Shown here one piece after another: positions 30,201 through 43,600 of a stretch of 64,000 nt of DNA (positions are counted from its first letter, which is position 1; every line of letters begins with the position of its first letter). A program made the position numbers and the translations under genes. This DNA is from Luscinia megarhynchos. Its lineage: Eukaryota > Chordata > Aves > Passeriformes > Turdidae. The notes beneath the pieces were generated by a model. The model was not told the origin of the DNA and did no database searches. It saw only the letters and a list, made by a program, of their open reading frames with translations. Location: assembly GCA_034336665.1 (NCBI GenBank), contig CM067584.1, positions 2,914,001 through 2,978,000 of the forward strand. Reading direction: 5' to 3'.

Positions 30201-33200
30201 TCTCCTACAAAATTCCATTTTCTCCTGGAAAAAATGGAAAAAAAAAAATCCATTTTCTCCTAAAAAATTCCATTTCCTCCTATAAAATTCCATTCTCTAC
30301 TGGAAAAAACAAATCCATATTTTCTTGGAAAAAGTTCTATTTCCTTCTGGAAAAAAATCCATTTTCTCCTATAAATTTCCATTTTCTCTTGAAAAAAATT
30401 TTCATTTTCTCCTATAAAATTCCTTTTTCTCTTGGGAAAAAAATTTCCATTTTCTCCTATAAATTTCCATTTCCTCTTGGGAAAAAAATTCCATTTTCTC
30501 CTGGGAAAAAAATTCCGTTTTCTCCTATAAAATTCCTTTTTCTCTTTGGAAAAAATTTCCATTTTCTCTTATAAAATTCCATTTTCTCTTGGGAAAAAAT
30601 TTCCATTTTCTCCTATAAATTTCCATTTCCCCCTGGAAAAATTTTCCATTTTCTCTTGGAAAAATTTTCCATTTTCTCTTGGAAAAATTTCCATTTTCTC
30701 CTGGAAAAAAATCCATTTTCTCCTATAAATTTCCATTTCACTCTTGGGAAAAAATTTCCATTTTCTCCTATAAATTTCCATTTCCTCTTGGAAAAAAAAT
30801 TCCATTTTCTCCTGGAAAAATTCCCATTTTCTCCTGGAAAAATTCCCATTTTCTCTTGGGAAAAAATTCCCATTTTCTCCTATAAAATTTCCATTTTCTC
30901 CTATAAATTTCCATTTCCTCTTGGAAAAAAATTCCGTTTTCTCCTGAAAAAATCCATTTCCTCTTGGGAAAAAATTCCCATTTTCTCCTATAAAATTTCC
31001 ATTTTCTCCTATAAATTTCCATTTCCTCTTGGAAAAAAAATCCGTTTTCTCCTATAAATTACCATTTCCTCTTGGGAAAAAATTCCCATTTTCTCCTATA
31101 AAATTTCCATTTTCTCCTATAAAATTTCCGTTTTCTCCTATAAATTACCATTTCCTCTTGGAAAAAAATTTCATTTTCTCCTGGAAAAAAATTCCGTTTT
31201 CTCCTATAAATTTCCATTTCCTCTTGGAAAAAGAAATTCCATTTTCTCCTGGAGAAATTCCCATTTTCTCCTGGAGAAATTTCCATTTCCTCTTGGGAAA
31301 AAATTCCCATTTTCTCCTATAAAATTCCCATTTTCTCCTGGAAAAATTCCCATTTTCTCTTGGGAAAAAAATTCCCATTTTCTCCTATAAAATTTCCATT
31401 TTCTCCTATAAAATTTCCATTTTCTCCTATAAATTTCCATTTCCTCTTGGAAAAAGAAATTCCATTTTCTCCTGGAGAAATTCCCATTTTCTCCTGGAAA
31501 AATTCCCATTTTCTCTTGGGAAAAAATTCCCATTTTCTCCTATAAAATTCCCATTTTCTCCTATAAAATTTCCATTTTCTCCTATAAATTTCCATTTCCT
31601 CTTGGGAAAAGAATTCCATTTTCTCCTGGAGAAATTCCCATTTTCTCTTGGGAAAATTCCCATTTTCTCTTGGGAAAAATTTCCATTTCCTCTTGGAAAA
31701 AAATTCCGTTTTCTCCTATAAATTACCATTTCCTCTTGGAAAAAAAATTCCATTTTCTCCTGGAGAAATTCCCATTTTCTCCTGAAAAAATTCCCATTTT
31801 CTCCTATAAAATTTCCGTTTTCTCCTATAAATTACCATTTCCTCTTGGAAAAAAATTTCATTTTCTCCTGGAAAAAAATTCCGTTTTCTCCTATAAATTT
31901 CCATTTCCTCTTGGAAAAAAAAATTCCATTTTCTCCTGGAAAAATTCCCATTTTCTCTTGGGAAAAATTCCCATTTTCTCTTGGGAAAAATTCCCATTTT
32001 CTCCTGGAGAAATCCCCATTTTCTGTGGGAAAGCAGCTTTGCTGAGCCCTCCACAGAGCGTTTTGCTGCCCACAGTGTGATTTTTGCAGGGGTAACAACC
32101 CCCAGAAATTCCCTTCCTGGCAGAGGGAGGGAAATCTGAATTTCCCGGGGATTTTGGGTTTTTGGGAATACCTGGTGCAGCTTGGCCAGGACAGGACCCG
32201 TTTTCTCCTTCTCCTCGTATTTCTCCACCTTGGACTGGAGGCGTTTGTAATCCTGCAGCGTCTGCTCGCGGCGCTTCACCGCCACGCTCAGGCTGGGGAA
32301 CACGCTGCTGAACCTGGCAAAAAGAAATGAAATTAGAAATTAGAAATGAAAATGAAAATAAAAATAAAAATGAAAATAAAAATGAAAATAAAAATAAAAA
32401 TAAAAATAAAAATAAAAATGAAAATAAAAATGAAAATAAAAATAAAAATAAAAATAAATATATGGGAACACGCTGCTGAACCTGGCAAAAAGAAATAAAT
32501 TAGAAATTAGAAATTAGAAATGAAAATGAAAATAAAAATAAAAATAAAAATAAAAATAAAAATAAAAATAAAAATAAAAATGAAAATAAAAATAAATATA
32601 AATATATGGGAACACGCTGCTGAACCTGGCAAAAAGAAATGAAATTAGAAATTAGAAATGAAAATGAAAATGAAAATAAAAATAAAAATAAAAATAAAAA
32701 TAAAAATGAAAATAAAAATAAATATAAATATATGGGAACACGCTGCTGAACCTGGCAAAAAGAAATGAAATTAGAAATTAGAAATGAAAATGAAAATGAA
32801 AATAAAAATAAAAATAAAAATAAAAATAAAAATAAAAATAAAAATAAATATATGGGAACACGCTGCTGAACCTGGCAGTTCATAAACAGAAATTAGAAAT
32901 TAGAAATTAGAAATTAGAAATTAGAAATTAGAAATTAGAAATGAGAAATTAGAAATGAAAACGAAAATGAAAATGAAAATAAAAATGAAAATAAAAATAA
33001 ATATAAATAAATGGGAACACGCTGCTGAACCTGGCAAAAAGAAATGAAATTGAAATATAAATTATCAATTATCAATTATCAATTATAAATGAAAATAAAA
33101 ATAAAAATAAAAATAAAAATAAAAATAAAATTAAAAATAAATAAATAAATAAATAAAAATAAATGGGAATACGGTGCTGAACCTGGGAAAAAGAAATAAA

Positions 33201-33996
33201 ATGATAAATGATAAACGATAAATGAAAATAACTATAACTATAACTATAACTATAACTATAACTATAACTATAACTATAACTATAACTATAACTATAACTA
33301 TAACTATAAATATATGGGAACACGCTGCTGAACCTGGGAAAAAGAAATTAAATTGAAATATAAATGATAAATGATAAATGAAAATGAAAATAAAAATAAA
33401 AATAAAAATAAAAATAAAAATAAAAATAAAAATAAAAATAAAAATAAAAATAAAAATAAAAATGAAAATAAAAATAAATATAAATATATGGGAACACGCT
33501 GCTGAACCTGGGAAAAAGAAATGAAATTGAAATATAAATTATAAATTATAAATTATAAATTAAAAATAAAAATACATATAAATATAAATATAAATATAAA
33601 TATAAATATAAATATAAATATAAATATAAATATAAATATAAATATAAATATAAATATAAATATAAATATAAATATAAATATAAATATATGGGAACACGCT
33701 GCTGAACCTGGCAAAAAGAAATGAAATTGAAATATAAATTATCAATTATAAATTATAAATGAAAATAAAAATAAAAATAAAAATAAAAATTTAAAAAAAT
33801 GGGAACACGCTGCTGAACCTGGCAAAAAGAAATGAAATTAAAATATAAATTATAAATAAAAATATAAATAAAAATAAAAATAAATGGGAACACGCTGCTG
33901 AACCTGGGAGTTAATAAATAGAAATGATAAATGATAAATGATAAATGATAAATAAAAATAAAAATAAAAATAAAAATAAAAATAAAAATAAAAATG

Positions 33997-34092
<96 letters not shown>

Positions 34093-34582
34093 TGAGAACA
34101 CGCTGCTGAACTTGGGAATTAATAAATAAATTATAAATTATAAATTATAAATTATAAATTATAAATTATAAATTATAAATTATAAATTATAAATGAAAAC
34201 GAAAATGAAAATGAAAATGAAAATGAAAATAAAAATGAAAATAAAAATAAAAATAAAAATACAAATACAAATTAAAATTAAAATTAAAAAAAATGGGAAC
34301 ACGCTGCTGAACCTGGGAAAAAGAAATAGAAATTAAAATATAAATTATAAATTATAAATGAAAAAAAAATGAAAATAAAAAATAAAAATAAAAATAAAAA
34401 TAAAAATAAAAAATAAAAATAAAAATAAAAATAAATATATGGGAACATGCTGCTGAACCTGGGAATTAAAATAAATATAAATATAAATATAAATATAAAT
34501 ATAAATATAAATATAAATATAAATATAAATATAAATATAAATATAAATATAAATATAAATATAAATATAAATATAAATATAA

Positions 34583-34619
<37 letters not shown>

Positions 34620-37600
34620 AATGGGAACACGCTGCTGAACCTGGGAATAAATAAATATAAATAAATTAAAATATAAAATATAAATGAAAATGACAATGAC
34701 AATGACAATGACAATGACAATAAAAATAAAAATAAATATAAATATAAAATAAATATATAGATATAAACTAAATATAACTATAAAATACATAAAATAATGT
34801 AAATAAGAATTAAAATAAATAAATAAATATTATATATGTATGTATATATATATGTGTCTGTGTATATATAATAAATATAAAATAAAAATAAATATAAAAA
34901 ATATAAATATATAAATAAAATAAATATATAGATATAAACTAAATATAACTATAAAATACATAAAATAATGTAAATAAGAATTAAAATAAATAAATAAATA
35001 TTATATATATATGTATGTATATATATGTGTGTATATAGAATAAATATAAAATAAAAATAAAAATAAAAATAAATATAAATATAAATATAAATATAAATGC
35101 ATAGATATAAAGTAAATATAAATATAAAATATATAAAACAATATAAATAAAAATAAAAAGTAAAAAATGTATATATGTATGTATGTGTATATTTATGTGT
35201 GTGTGTATAGAATAAATATAAAATAAAAATAAATATAAAATAAATATAAATATAAAAATAAAATAAATATATAGATATAAAGTAAACTTAAATACAAAAT
35301 ATATAAAACAATGTAAATAAAAATAAAAAATAAAAAAATATATTTGTATGTGTATATATATGTATGTGTGTGTATAGAATAAATATAAAATAAAAATAAA
35401 AGTATAAATAAAAATAAAGTAAATATAAAATAAATATAAATATAAATATAAATATAAATATAAATATAAATATAAATATAAATATAAATACAAAAATAAA
35501 TATAAATATAAATATAAATACAAATATAAATATAAATATAAATATAAATATAAATATAAATATAAATATAAATATAAATATAAATATAAATATAAATATA
35601 AATATAAATACAAATATAAATATAAATATAAATAGCCATCCCATGCTATTGTCCCCAGTTGCAGCTGGGGATGAGGGGCCTGGGAAAGGCATCAGGAGCA
35701 GCTGCAGCTGCCCGGGCAGGATCACATCTCTGCCATTGCTTTTTATGGCACCCTCCCACACCATCCCATAATATTCCCACGGGAGCCACGGCCTGGGTGC
35801 AGCAGCAGCTCCTGGGCTGCTCAAACCTCTCCCACCTCTGGAAAATCCAAAATTGGCTGAAATTCCCGGGATTTTGGGGCTGAAATCCCCAAATTTGGGG
35901 CTGAAATTCCCAAGATTTGAGGCTGAAATTCCCAAATTTGGGGCTGAAATTCCAAAAATTTGGGGCTGAAATTCCCAAATTTGGGGCTGAAATTCCCATG
36001 ATTTGAGGCTGAAATTCCCAAATTTGGGACTGAAATTCCAAAGATTTGGGGCTGAAATTCCCAGAATATTTGGGATGCAATTCTCAGAATGTTGGAGCCG
36101 AAATTCCCAAGATTTGGGCTGAAATTCCCAAATTTGGGGCTGAAATTCCCAGAATATTTAGCTGAAATTCCCAGGGTTTTGGGCTGAAATTCCCAATATT
36201 TGGGGGCTGAAATTCCCAGAGTTTGGGGCTGAAATTCCCAAATTTGGGCCTGAAATTCCCAGAATATTTGGCTGAAATTCCCAAGATTTGAGGCTTAAAT
36301 TCCCAATATTTGGGCTGGAATTCCCAGGATTTGGGATGAAATTCCCAGAGTATTGATGCTGAAATTCCCAAGATTTGAGTCTGAAATTCCCAGAGTATTG
36401 GAGCTGAAATTCCCAGGATTTATGGGTTGCAATTCCCAGAATATTGATGCTGAAATTCCCAGAATATTGAGGCTGAAATTCCCAAGATTTGGGGCTGAAA
36501 TTCCCAAATTTGGGGCTGAAATTCCCAGAATATTTGGGCTGAAATTCCCAATATTTGGGGCCTGAAATTCCCAGTATTTTGGGTTAAAAATCCCAATATT
36601 TGGGGGCTGAAATTCCCAAATTTGGGTGTTGAAATTCCCAGAATATTGATGCTGAAATTCCCAAGATTGGGGCTGAAATTCCCAAATTTGGGGCTGCAAT
36701 TCCCAGAGTATTGGGGCTGAAATTCCCAAATTTGAGGCTAAAATTCCCAGAATATTGATGCTGAAATTCCCAAGATTTGAGGCTTAAATTCCCAATATTT
36801 AGGCTGAAATTCCCAGGATTTTGGGTTGAAAATCCCAATATTTGGGGGCTGAAATTCCCAGGATTTTGGGGCTGAAATTCCCAGAATATTGAGGCTGAAA
36901 TTCCCAGAATATTTGGGCTGAAATTCCCAATATTTGGGGGCTGAAATTCCCAGGATTTGGGCTGAAATTCCCAGAATATTGAGGCTGAAATTCCCAGAAT
37001 ATTTGGGCTGAAATTACCAGAATATTGATGCTGAAATTTCCAGGATTTGGGGGCTGAAATTCCCAGAGTTTGGGGCTGAAATTCCCAATATTTGGGGGCT
37101 GAAATTCCCAGAATTTCGGGCTGAAATTTCCAAATTTGAGGCTGAAATTCCCAGAATATTTGGGGGCTGAAATTCACAGAATATTTGGGGGCTGAAATTC
37201 CCAGAATATTTGGGGGCTGAAATTCCCAGAATATTGATGCTGAAATTCCCAGGATTTTGGGCTGAAATTCCCAGTATAGTGAGGCTGAAATTCCCAGGAT
37301 TTTGGGCTGAAATTCCCAATATTTAGGGGCTGAAATTCCCAGGATTTTGGGCTGAAATTCCCAATATTTGGGGGCTGAAATTCCCAGGATTTTGGGCTGA
37401 AATTCCCAGAATATTGAGGCTGAAATTCCCAGAATATTTGGGCTGAAATTCCCAATATTTGGGGGCTGAAATTCCCAGAATTTGGGGCTGAAATTTCCAA
37501 ATTTGAGGCTGAAATTCCCAGAATATTGGGGCTGAAATTCCCAGAATATTGAGGCTGAAATTCCCAGAATATTGGGGCTGAAATTCCCAGAGTTTGGGGC

Positions 37601-40600
37601 TGAAATTCCCAAATTTGGGGCTGAAATTTGCTGAGACTCCAGCAAAGTCACACTCAGCCACTTCCACCCCCAATCCCAGGGAAGATCCAACCCTTTCCCT
37701 GGGAAAAAAAGCAGCGAGGGAGGACACACAAGTTTCCATTTACTTTGAAGTTAAATCTGGGTTTTAAAAAAAGAGGGGAAAAAAAAAAAAGCTCGATTTT
37801 GATTTTTTTTTTTTCTTCCCCTTTTTTATTCAGTGCAATTTCACAGCCAGTAATGGAAGGACACTGTGCTCAGGCAGAGCTTTAAAAAAATAAAATATCT
37901 ACAGAGGCTGGGGCTGGGTAGGCACAGCAGCTCCTGTCTCAAAGGACTTTTCATGCACAGATTTTCCATTTCCCAGAGCTGGGGGCCCTGCTGAGTGTCC
38001 TGAGCTCCAGCCTGGCCACTGGGAATTGTAAAATCCCACCTGAAATCTCCCCCTGCCATGGGTGGGACACCTTCCACTGCCCCAGGGTGCTCAAGGCACA
38101 TCCCAGCTGCTTTCAGGGATGAGAAAGTGTTTTCCAGCTTCTCTGGGCAACCTGTGCCACCCTCGTGACAGGGAAAAATTCCTTCCTAATATCTTATTTA
38201 AATCTCCAGTTTTTTAGTTCAAAATCAACCCTTGCACTACTGAGGTTCCCTCAGTGTGGCTGTCCTCAAGCTGAGAAGGGCTGGGTCACTTGTGGCTTCT
38301 CTGGATACCACCAGTGCCCCAGCAGAACTCTCCCTGTGCCCACCGAGCTCTCCCTGTGCCCACAGAGCTCCCCCTGTGCCCACTGAGGCTCTCCCTGTGC
38401 CCACCGAGCTCTCCCTGTGCCCACCGAGCTCTCCCTGTGCCCACTGAGCTCTCCCAGTGCCCACTGAGCTCTCATTGAGCCCACCAAACTCTCCCTGTGC
38501 CCACTGAGCTCTCCCTGTGCCCACTGAGCTCTCCCAGTGCCCACTGAGCTCCCCCTGTGCCAGCCAAGCTCTCCTTGTGCCCACTGAGCTCTCCCTGTGC
38601 CCACTGAGCTCTCCCTGTGCCCACTGAGCTCTCCCAGTGCCCACTGAGCTCTCATTGAGCCCACCAAACTCTCCCTGTGCCCACTGAGCTCTCCCTGTGC
38701 CCACTGAGCTCTCCCAGTGCCCACTGAGCTCTCCCTGAGCCCACCAAACTCTCCCTGTGCCCACTGAGCTCTCCCTGTGCCCACTGAGCTCTCCCCAGTG
38801 CCCACTGAGCTCCCCCTGTGCCAGCCAAGCTCTCCCTTGTGCCCACTGAGCTCTCCCTGTGCCCACTGAGCTCTCCCTGTGCCCACTGAGCTCTCCCTGT
38901 GCCCACTGAGCTCTCCCTGTGCCCACTGAGCTCTCCCTGTGCCCACTGAGCTCTCCCTGTGCCCACCGAGCTCTCCCTGTGCCCACCGAGCTCTCCCTGT
39001 GCCCACTGAGCTCTCCCAGTGCCCACTGAGCTCTCATTGAGCCCACCAAACTCTCCCTGTGCCCACTGAGCTCTCCCTGTGCCCACTGAGCTCTCCCCAG
39101 TGCCCACTGAGCTCCCCCTGTGCCAGCCAAGCTCTCCCTTGTGCCCACTGAGCTCTTCCTGTGCCCACTGAGCTCTCCCTGTGCCCACTGAGCTCTCCCT
39201 GTGCCCACTGAGCTCTCCCTGTGCCCACTGAGCTCTCCCTGTGCCCACTGAGCTCTGCCTGTGCCCACCGAGCTCTCCCTGTGCCAGTTGAGCTCTCCCT
39301 GTGCCCACTGAGCTCTGCCTGTGCCCACTGAGCTCTCCCTGTGCCCACTGAGCTCTCCCTGTGCCCACTGAGCTCTTCCCAGTGCCCACTGAGCTCTCAC
39401 TGTGCCAGTCGAACTCTCCCTGTGCCCACTGAGCTCCCCCTGTGCCCACTGAGCTCTGCCTGTGCCAGTTGAGCTCTCCCTGTGCCAGCCAATCTCTCCC
39501 TGAGCCCACTGAGCTCTTCCTGTGCCCACCAAGCTCTCCCTGTGCCCACTGAGCTCTCATTGGGCCAGCTGAGCTCTTCTTGTGTCGGCCAAGCTCTCCC
39601 AGTGCCCATTGAGTTCTTCTTGTGCCAGCTGAACTGTCTCTGTGCCCACTGAGCTCTCCCTGTGCCAGCCAAGCTCTCCCTGTGCCCACTGAGCTCTCCC
39701 TGTGCCCACTGAGCTCTCCCTGTGCCAGTTAAACTCCCCCTTGTGCCCACTGAGCTCTTCCCTGTGCCCACTGAGCTCCCCAGTGCCCCCTGAGCTCTCC
39801 TTGTGCCCCCTGAGCTCCCCCTGTGCCCACTGAGCTCTCATTGAGCCCACCAAACTCTCCCTGAGCCCACTGAGCTCTCCTTGTGCCAGTTAAAATCTCC
39901 CTGTGCCCACTGAGCTCTCCCTGTACCCACTGAGCTGTCCCTGTGCCCACTGAGCCCACCAAGCTCTCCCTGTGCCTACTGAGCTCTGCCTGTGCCCACC
40001 AAACTCTCCCTGAGCCCACTGAGCTCTCCCTGTGCCAGTTAAAATCTCCTTGTGCCCCCTGAGCTCCCCCAGTGCCCCCTGAGCTCTCCCTGTGCCCACT
40101 GAGCTCTCTTTGTGCCCACTGAGCTCTCCTTGTGCCCACCAAACTCTCCCAGTGCCCCCCGAGCTCTCCCTGTGCCAGTTGAGCTCTCCCTGTGCCAGTT
40201 GAGCTCTCCCTGTGCCAGTTGAGCTCTCCTTGTGCCCACCAAGCTCCCCTGTGCCCCCTGAGCTCCCCCAGTGCCCCCCGAGCTCCCCCCACCAGCACCC
40301 TGTCCCTGCTCCCACTCCCAGGCAGGATCAGCTCAGCTCCAGCAGGGAGGCTCCAGTCCCTGGGGCTGAGGCACAGCAGCTCTGGCTCCTGGAGGAGTGA
40401 AGGAGCCCTGCACTGCCCTGGGCTCGTGGGGAAGGGGTTTCAGGCCCTGCCCAGGTTTTTCTCCCTGTGTGGACAGAAACACGATCCCCAGGCGGGTGCC
40501 AGGGCAGAGGTGCCAAGTTCCAGGAGGAATTCCTGGCTCCAGTGTCCCCACAACCATCCCGTGCACGTCACTGACAAATGGCACAAAGGCTCTGCAGAGC

Positions 40601-43600
40601 CTCTGCCACCACTGACACAGCCAAGCACCGTCAGAAGAGCTCTCCAAAACCTTCAGCCACCAACCCCTCCTGCCAGCAGAGGGACTGGGATCAACTGGGA
40701 TCAACTGGGAGCCAAGCAGCTCTTTGGGAATGGAGTCTGAACAACTCCACGCTGAATTTCAGGGACGTGGGGAAGGAGCAGGGAAGCCTCACGAGCAAAT
40801 CTGGGATGTTTCACTCATCCATTCCACTCACTTGGAGCAAGGGGAGGACTCCTGTCCCTGTGGGATGCACAGAGGAAAACTCTGGGGTTGTTGTGGGTGT
40901 TTGTAACAAGTCAGGGAACAGCAAAGCTGGAAAAAAACCTTAAAACTGAGTCCAGCCACCAACCCAGCAGCACTAAGCCACAAAGTGCCACATCCATGCA
41001 TTTATTATTTCCAGGGATGGTGACTCCTGGGCAGACTGTGTCAGGGTTTGACAACTCTTATCACAAAAAAAAAATAAAAATCCTAATATCTGATATTATC
41101 AATAACCCCAACACTCCTCCCTGTGCTCCTCATTAGGGAATGAGGGGTCTGACAGCCAAACCCACTGCCCTCTGTAACCTACAACTTCATTTTTTAAACA
41201 CAAATTGAAGAAAATCGAAGCTGACTCAAAAGGAAATTTGGTTGGGACTGGTGGCAAAGTGAAGGTAAAGGAGCACAGGGGGTATTAGAGCCCCTGCCAT
41301 GAAAGCAGCTTGAGGAATAAGCTGCTGTTGCTCCCTGTCACTTTTTAGGGAAGGCTGCTGAGAGGGGATTACAGCCCAGGCAGCTTAAGGGGAGCAGGTG
41401 AGGGGAGATCCACAGGGATAACGAGAAGAAAACACAAATTACTCTGCCCGTGGCTGTGGGGGGAGAGAGGGGTGAACTCCTCACAGGTGACAGGTTATCC
41501 TTGGAAAAAACAGCTAAACCACCCTGGTGCCTGCACCCCAAATCGTGCTCCCAGCCCATCTCCACACCAGCTCCCTGCAATGAAAGGATGGGCTGGAGAG
41601 AGAGGAGATAAAAGTGCCCCAGCTGACAAAATCTGGGAGTTGGAAATTCCTTCCCATCTCTCTGCTGGGGTGGCTGAGGAGTGGGAACTCTCTCACCCTC
41701 TCCATCCCAAATTCCCATCCCACTACTGCCAACCCCCATTTTTAGTGGGAATGGGGTGCTGGAAAAATAAATGGCAAAACCTTTAATTCTTGTTTCCAAG
41801 CATCTCAAACTCCCTCTTTGGCAGCCTGTGAGCTGGACCTGGCTGGCACACATGTGCCATTAGTTTTGGGATGATACCTTGGACAAGAAACCAAAAGGAA
41901 GATCTACAGGTAAAAAAAAGAATGGAACAACAGAGGTGGGAAGCATCAGATGCCACAGACAGTGGTGGATGAGGTGAGGGAAGTTTGGAGAGGCACCAGG
42001 ATGGCTCAGGGGATTCCTGCCATTCCCCAGCTCGTGCCCACACATCCTTCCACCCACCAGGAAGGGGAAACCCAAGCCAAGGGAAAAGGCACAGCCACGG
42101 AGGGAGCAGGAGCAGGAAGTGGCTCAGGGATTAGTGGCCATGTGGCTGCTGCAAGTCCTCATCAGGGGCTGGGTAGGGACAGGAAAGCTGCTTGTGCTGC
42201 TTCTGCCCTGCAGCTGCTCTGGCCAGCCCTGGCTCTTCCCTGGCCAGCTCTGGGCCACCTCTGCCTCCTCCCTGGCCACCTCTGGCTCTATTTCCCTGGC
42301 CACCTCTGCCTCCTCCTTGGCCACCTCTGGCTCTATTTCCCTGGCCACCTCTGGGCCAGCTCTGGCTCCCTTCCCTGGCCACTTCTGGCTCCTTTCCTGC
42401 CCAGCTCTGGCTCCCTTCCCTGGCCACTTCTGGCTCCTTTCCTGCCCACCTCTGGCCCCATTCCCTGGCCACCTCTGGCTCCTTTCCCAGTCCCCCAGGT
42501 CTGACACCCACCCCTGAGTGGTGGCACCCTGGTGGCAGCCCCCTTTGTGTCACCCTTGCCAAAGCCAGGGTGACCAGGCCATCCCTGTTGTTGGTGGCAA
42601 ATGTTTCCAATTTTGGGAGCAGGACAATGCCCCAAATCAAAGGGATTGCACTATGCCAGGATGACCAGGACATCTCTCATCTCCCAATTTTGGGATAAGG
42701 ACAGTGCTCCAGTGGGGTGATCCTGTGCCAGGGTAACCAGGACATTCCCAAGGCCAAAAATTCTCCAATTTTGGGATAAGGACAGTGCTCCAGTGGGGAT
42801 GATCCTGTGCCAGGGTAACCAGGACATTCCCAAGGCCAAAAATTCTCCAATTTTGGGAGAAGGACAATGCTCCAGTGGGATGATCCTGTGCCAGAGTGAC
42901 CAGGACATTCCCATGGCCAAAAAATTCTCCAATTTTGGGATAAGGACAATGCTCCAGTGGGGTGATCCTGTGCCAAAGTGACCAGGACATTCCCAAGGCC
43001 AAAAATCTCTCCAATTTTGGGATAAGGACAATGCTCCAGTGGGGTGATCCTGTGCCAGGGTGACCAGGACATTCCCATGGCCAAAAATTCTCCAATTTTG
43101 GGATAAAGACAGTGCTCCAGTGGGGTGATCCTGTGCCAAAGTGACCAGGACATTCCCATGGCCAAAAATCCTCCAATTTTGGGATAAGGACAATGCTCCA
43201 GTGGGGTGATCCTGTGCCAAAGTGACCAGGACATTCCCATGGCCAAAAATCCTCCAATTTTGGGATAAGGACAATGCTCCAGTGGGGTGATCCTGTGCCA
43301 GGGTGACCAGGACATTCCCATGGCCAAAAATCCTCCAGTTTTGGGATAAGGACAATGCTCCAGTGGGGTGATCCTGTGCCAGAGTGACCAGGACATTCCC
43401 ATGGCCAGAAATTCTCCAGTTTTGGCAACAGGAACCTGCTCCAAGTCAAAGGGTTGGCTCCATGCCAGGGTGACCAGGAAATTCCCATGGCCAAAAATTC
43501 TCAATGTTCCAAGGGAATGGCACCAATCCAAGCTGCCCATGACATTCCCATGGCCAAAATTCCTCCAGTTTTGGCAAAATGAACCTGCTCCAAGGGAATG

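Noticed and set aside
32464..34645. Regularly spaced conserved motif resembling CRISPR repeats
   Set aside because: Spacers are low-complexity hexamers and vary in length, the host is a vertebrate, and the motif is a piece of BIN3 exon 7.
36584..37729. Repeat protein-like frame [13 protein letters not shown] on the minus strand
   Set aside because: It is a translation of the 22-24-bp array and not a pentapeptide or solenoid gene.
38237..40315. Frames reading [16 protein letters not shown] repeats
   Set aside because: A 20-bp unit gives the same peptide in all three phases; no initiation or splice evidence and no family resemblance.
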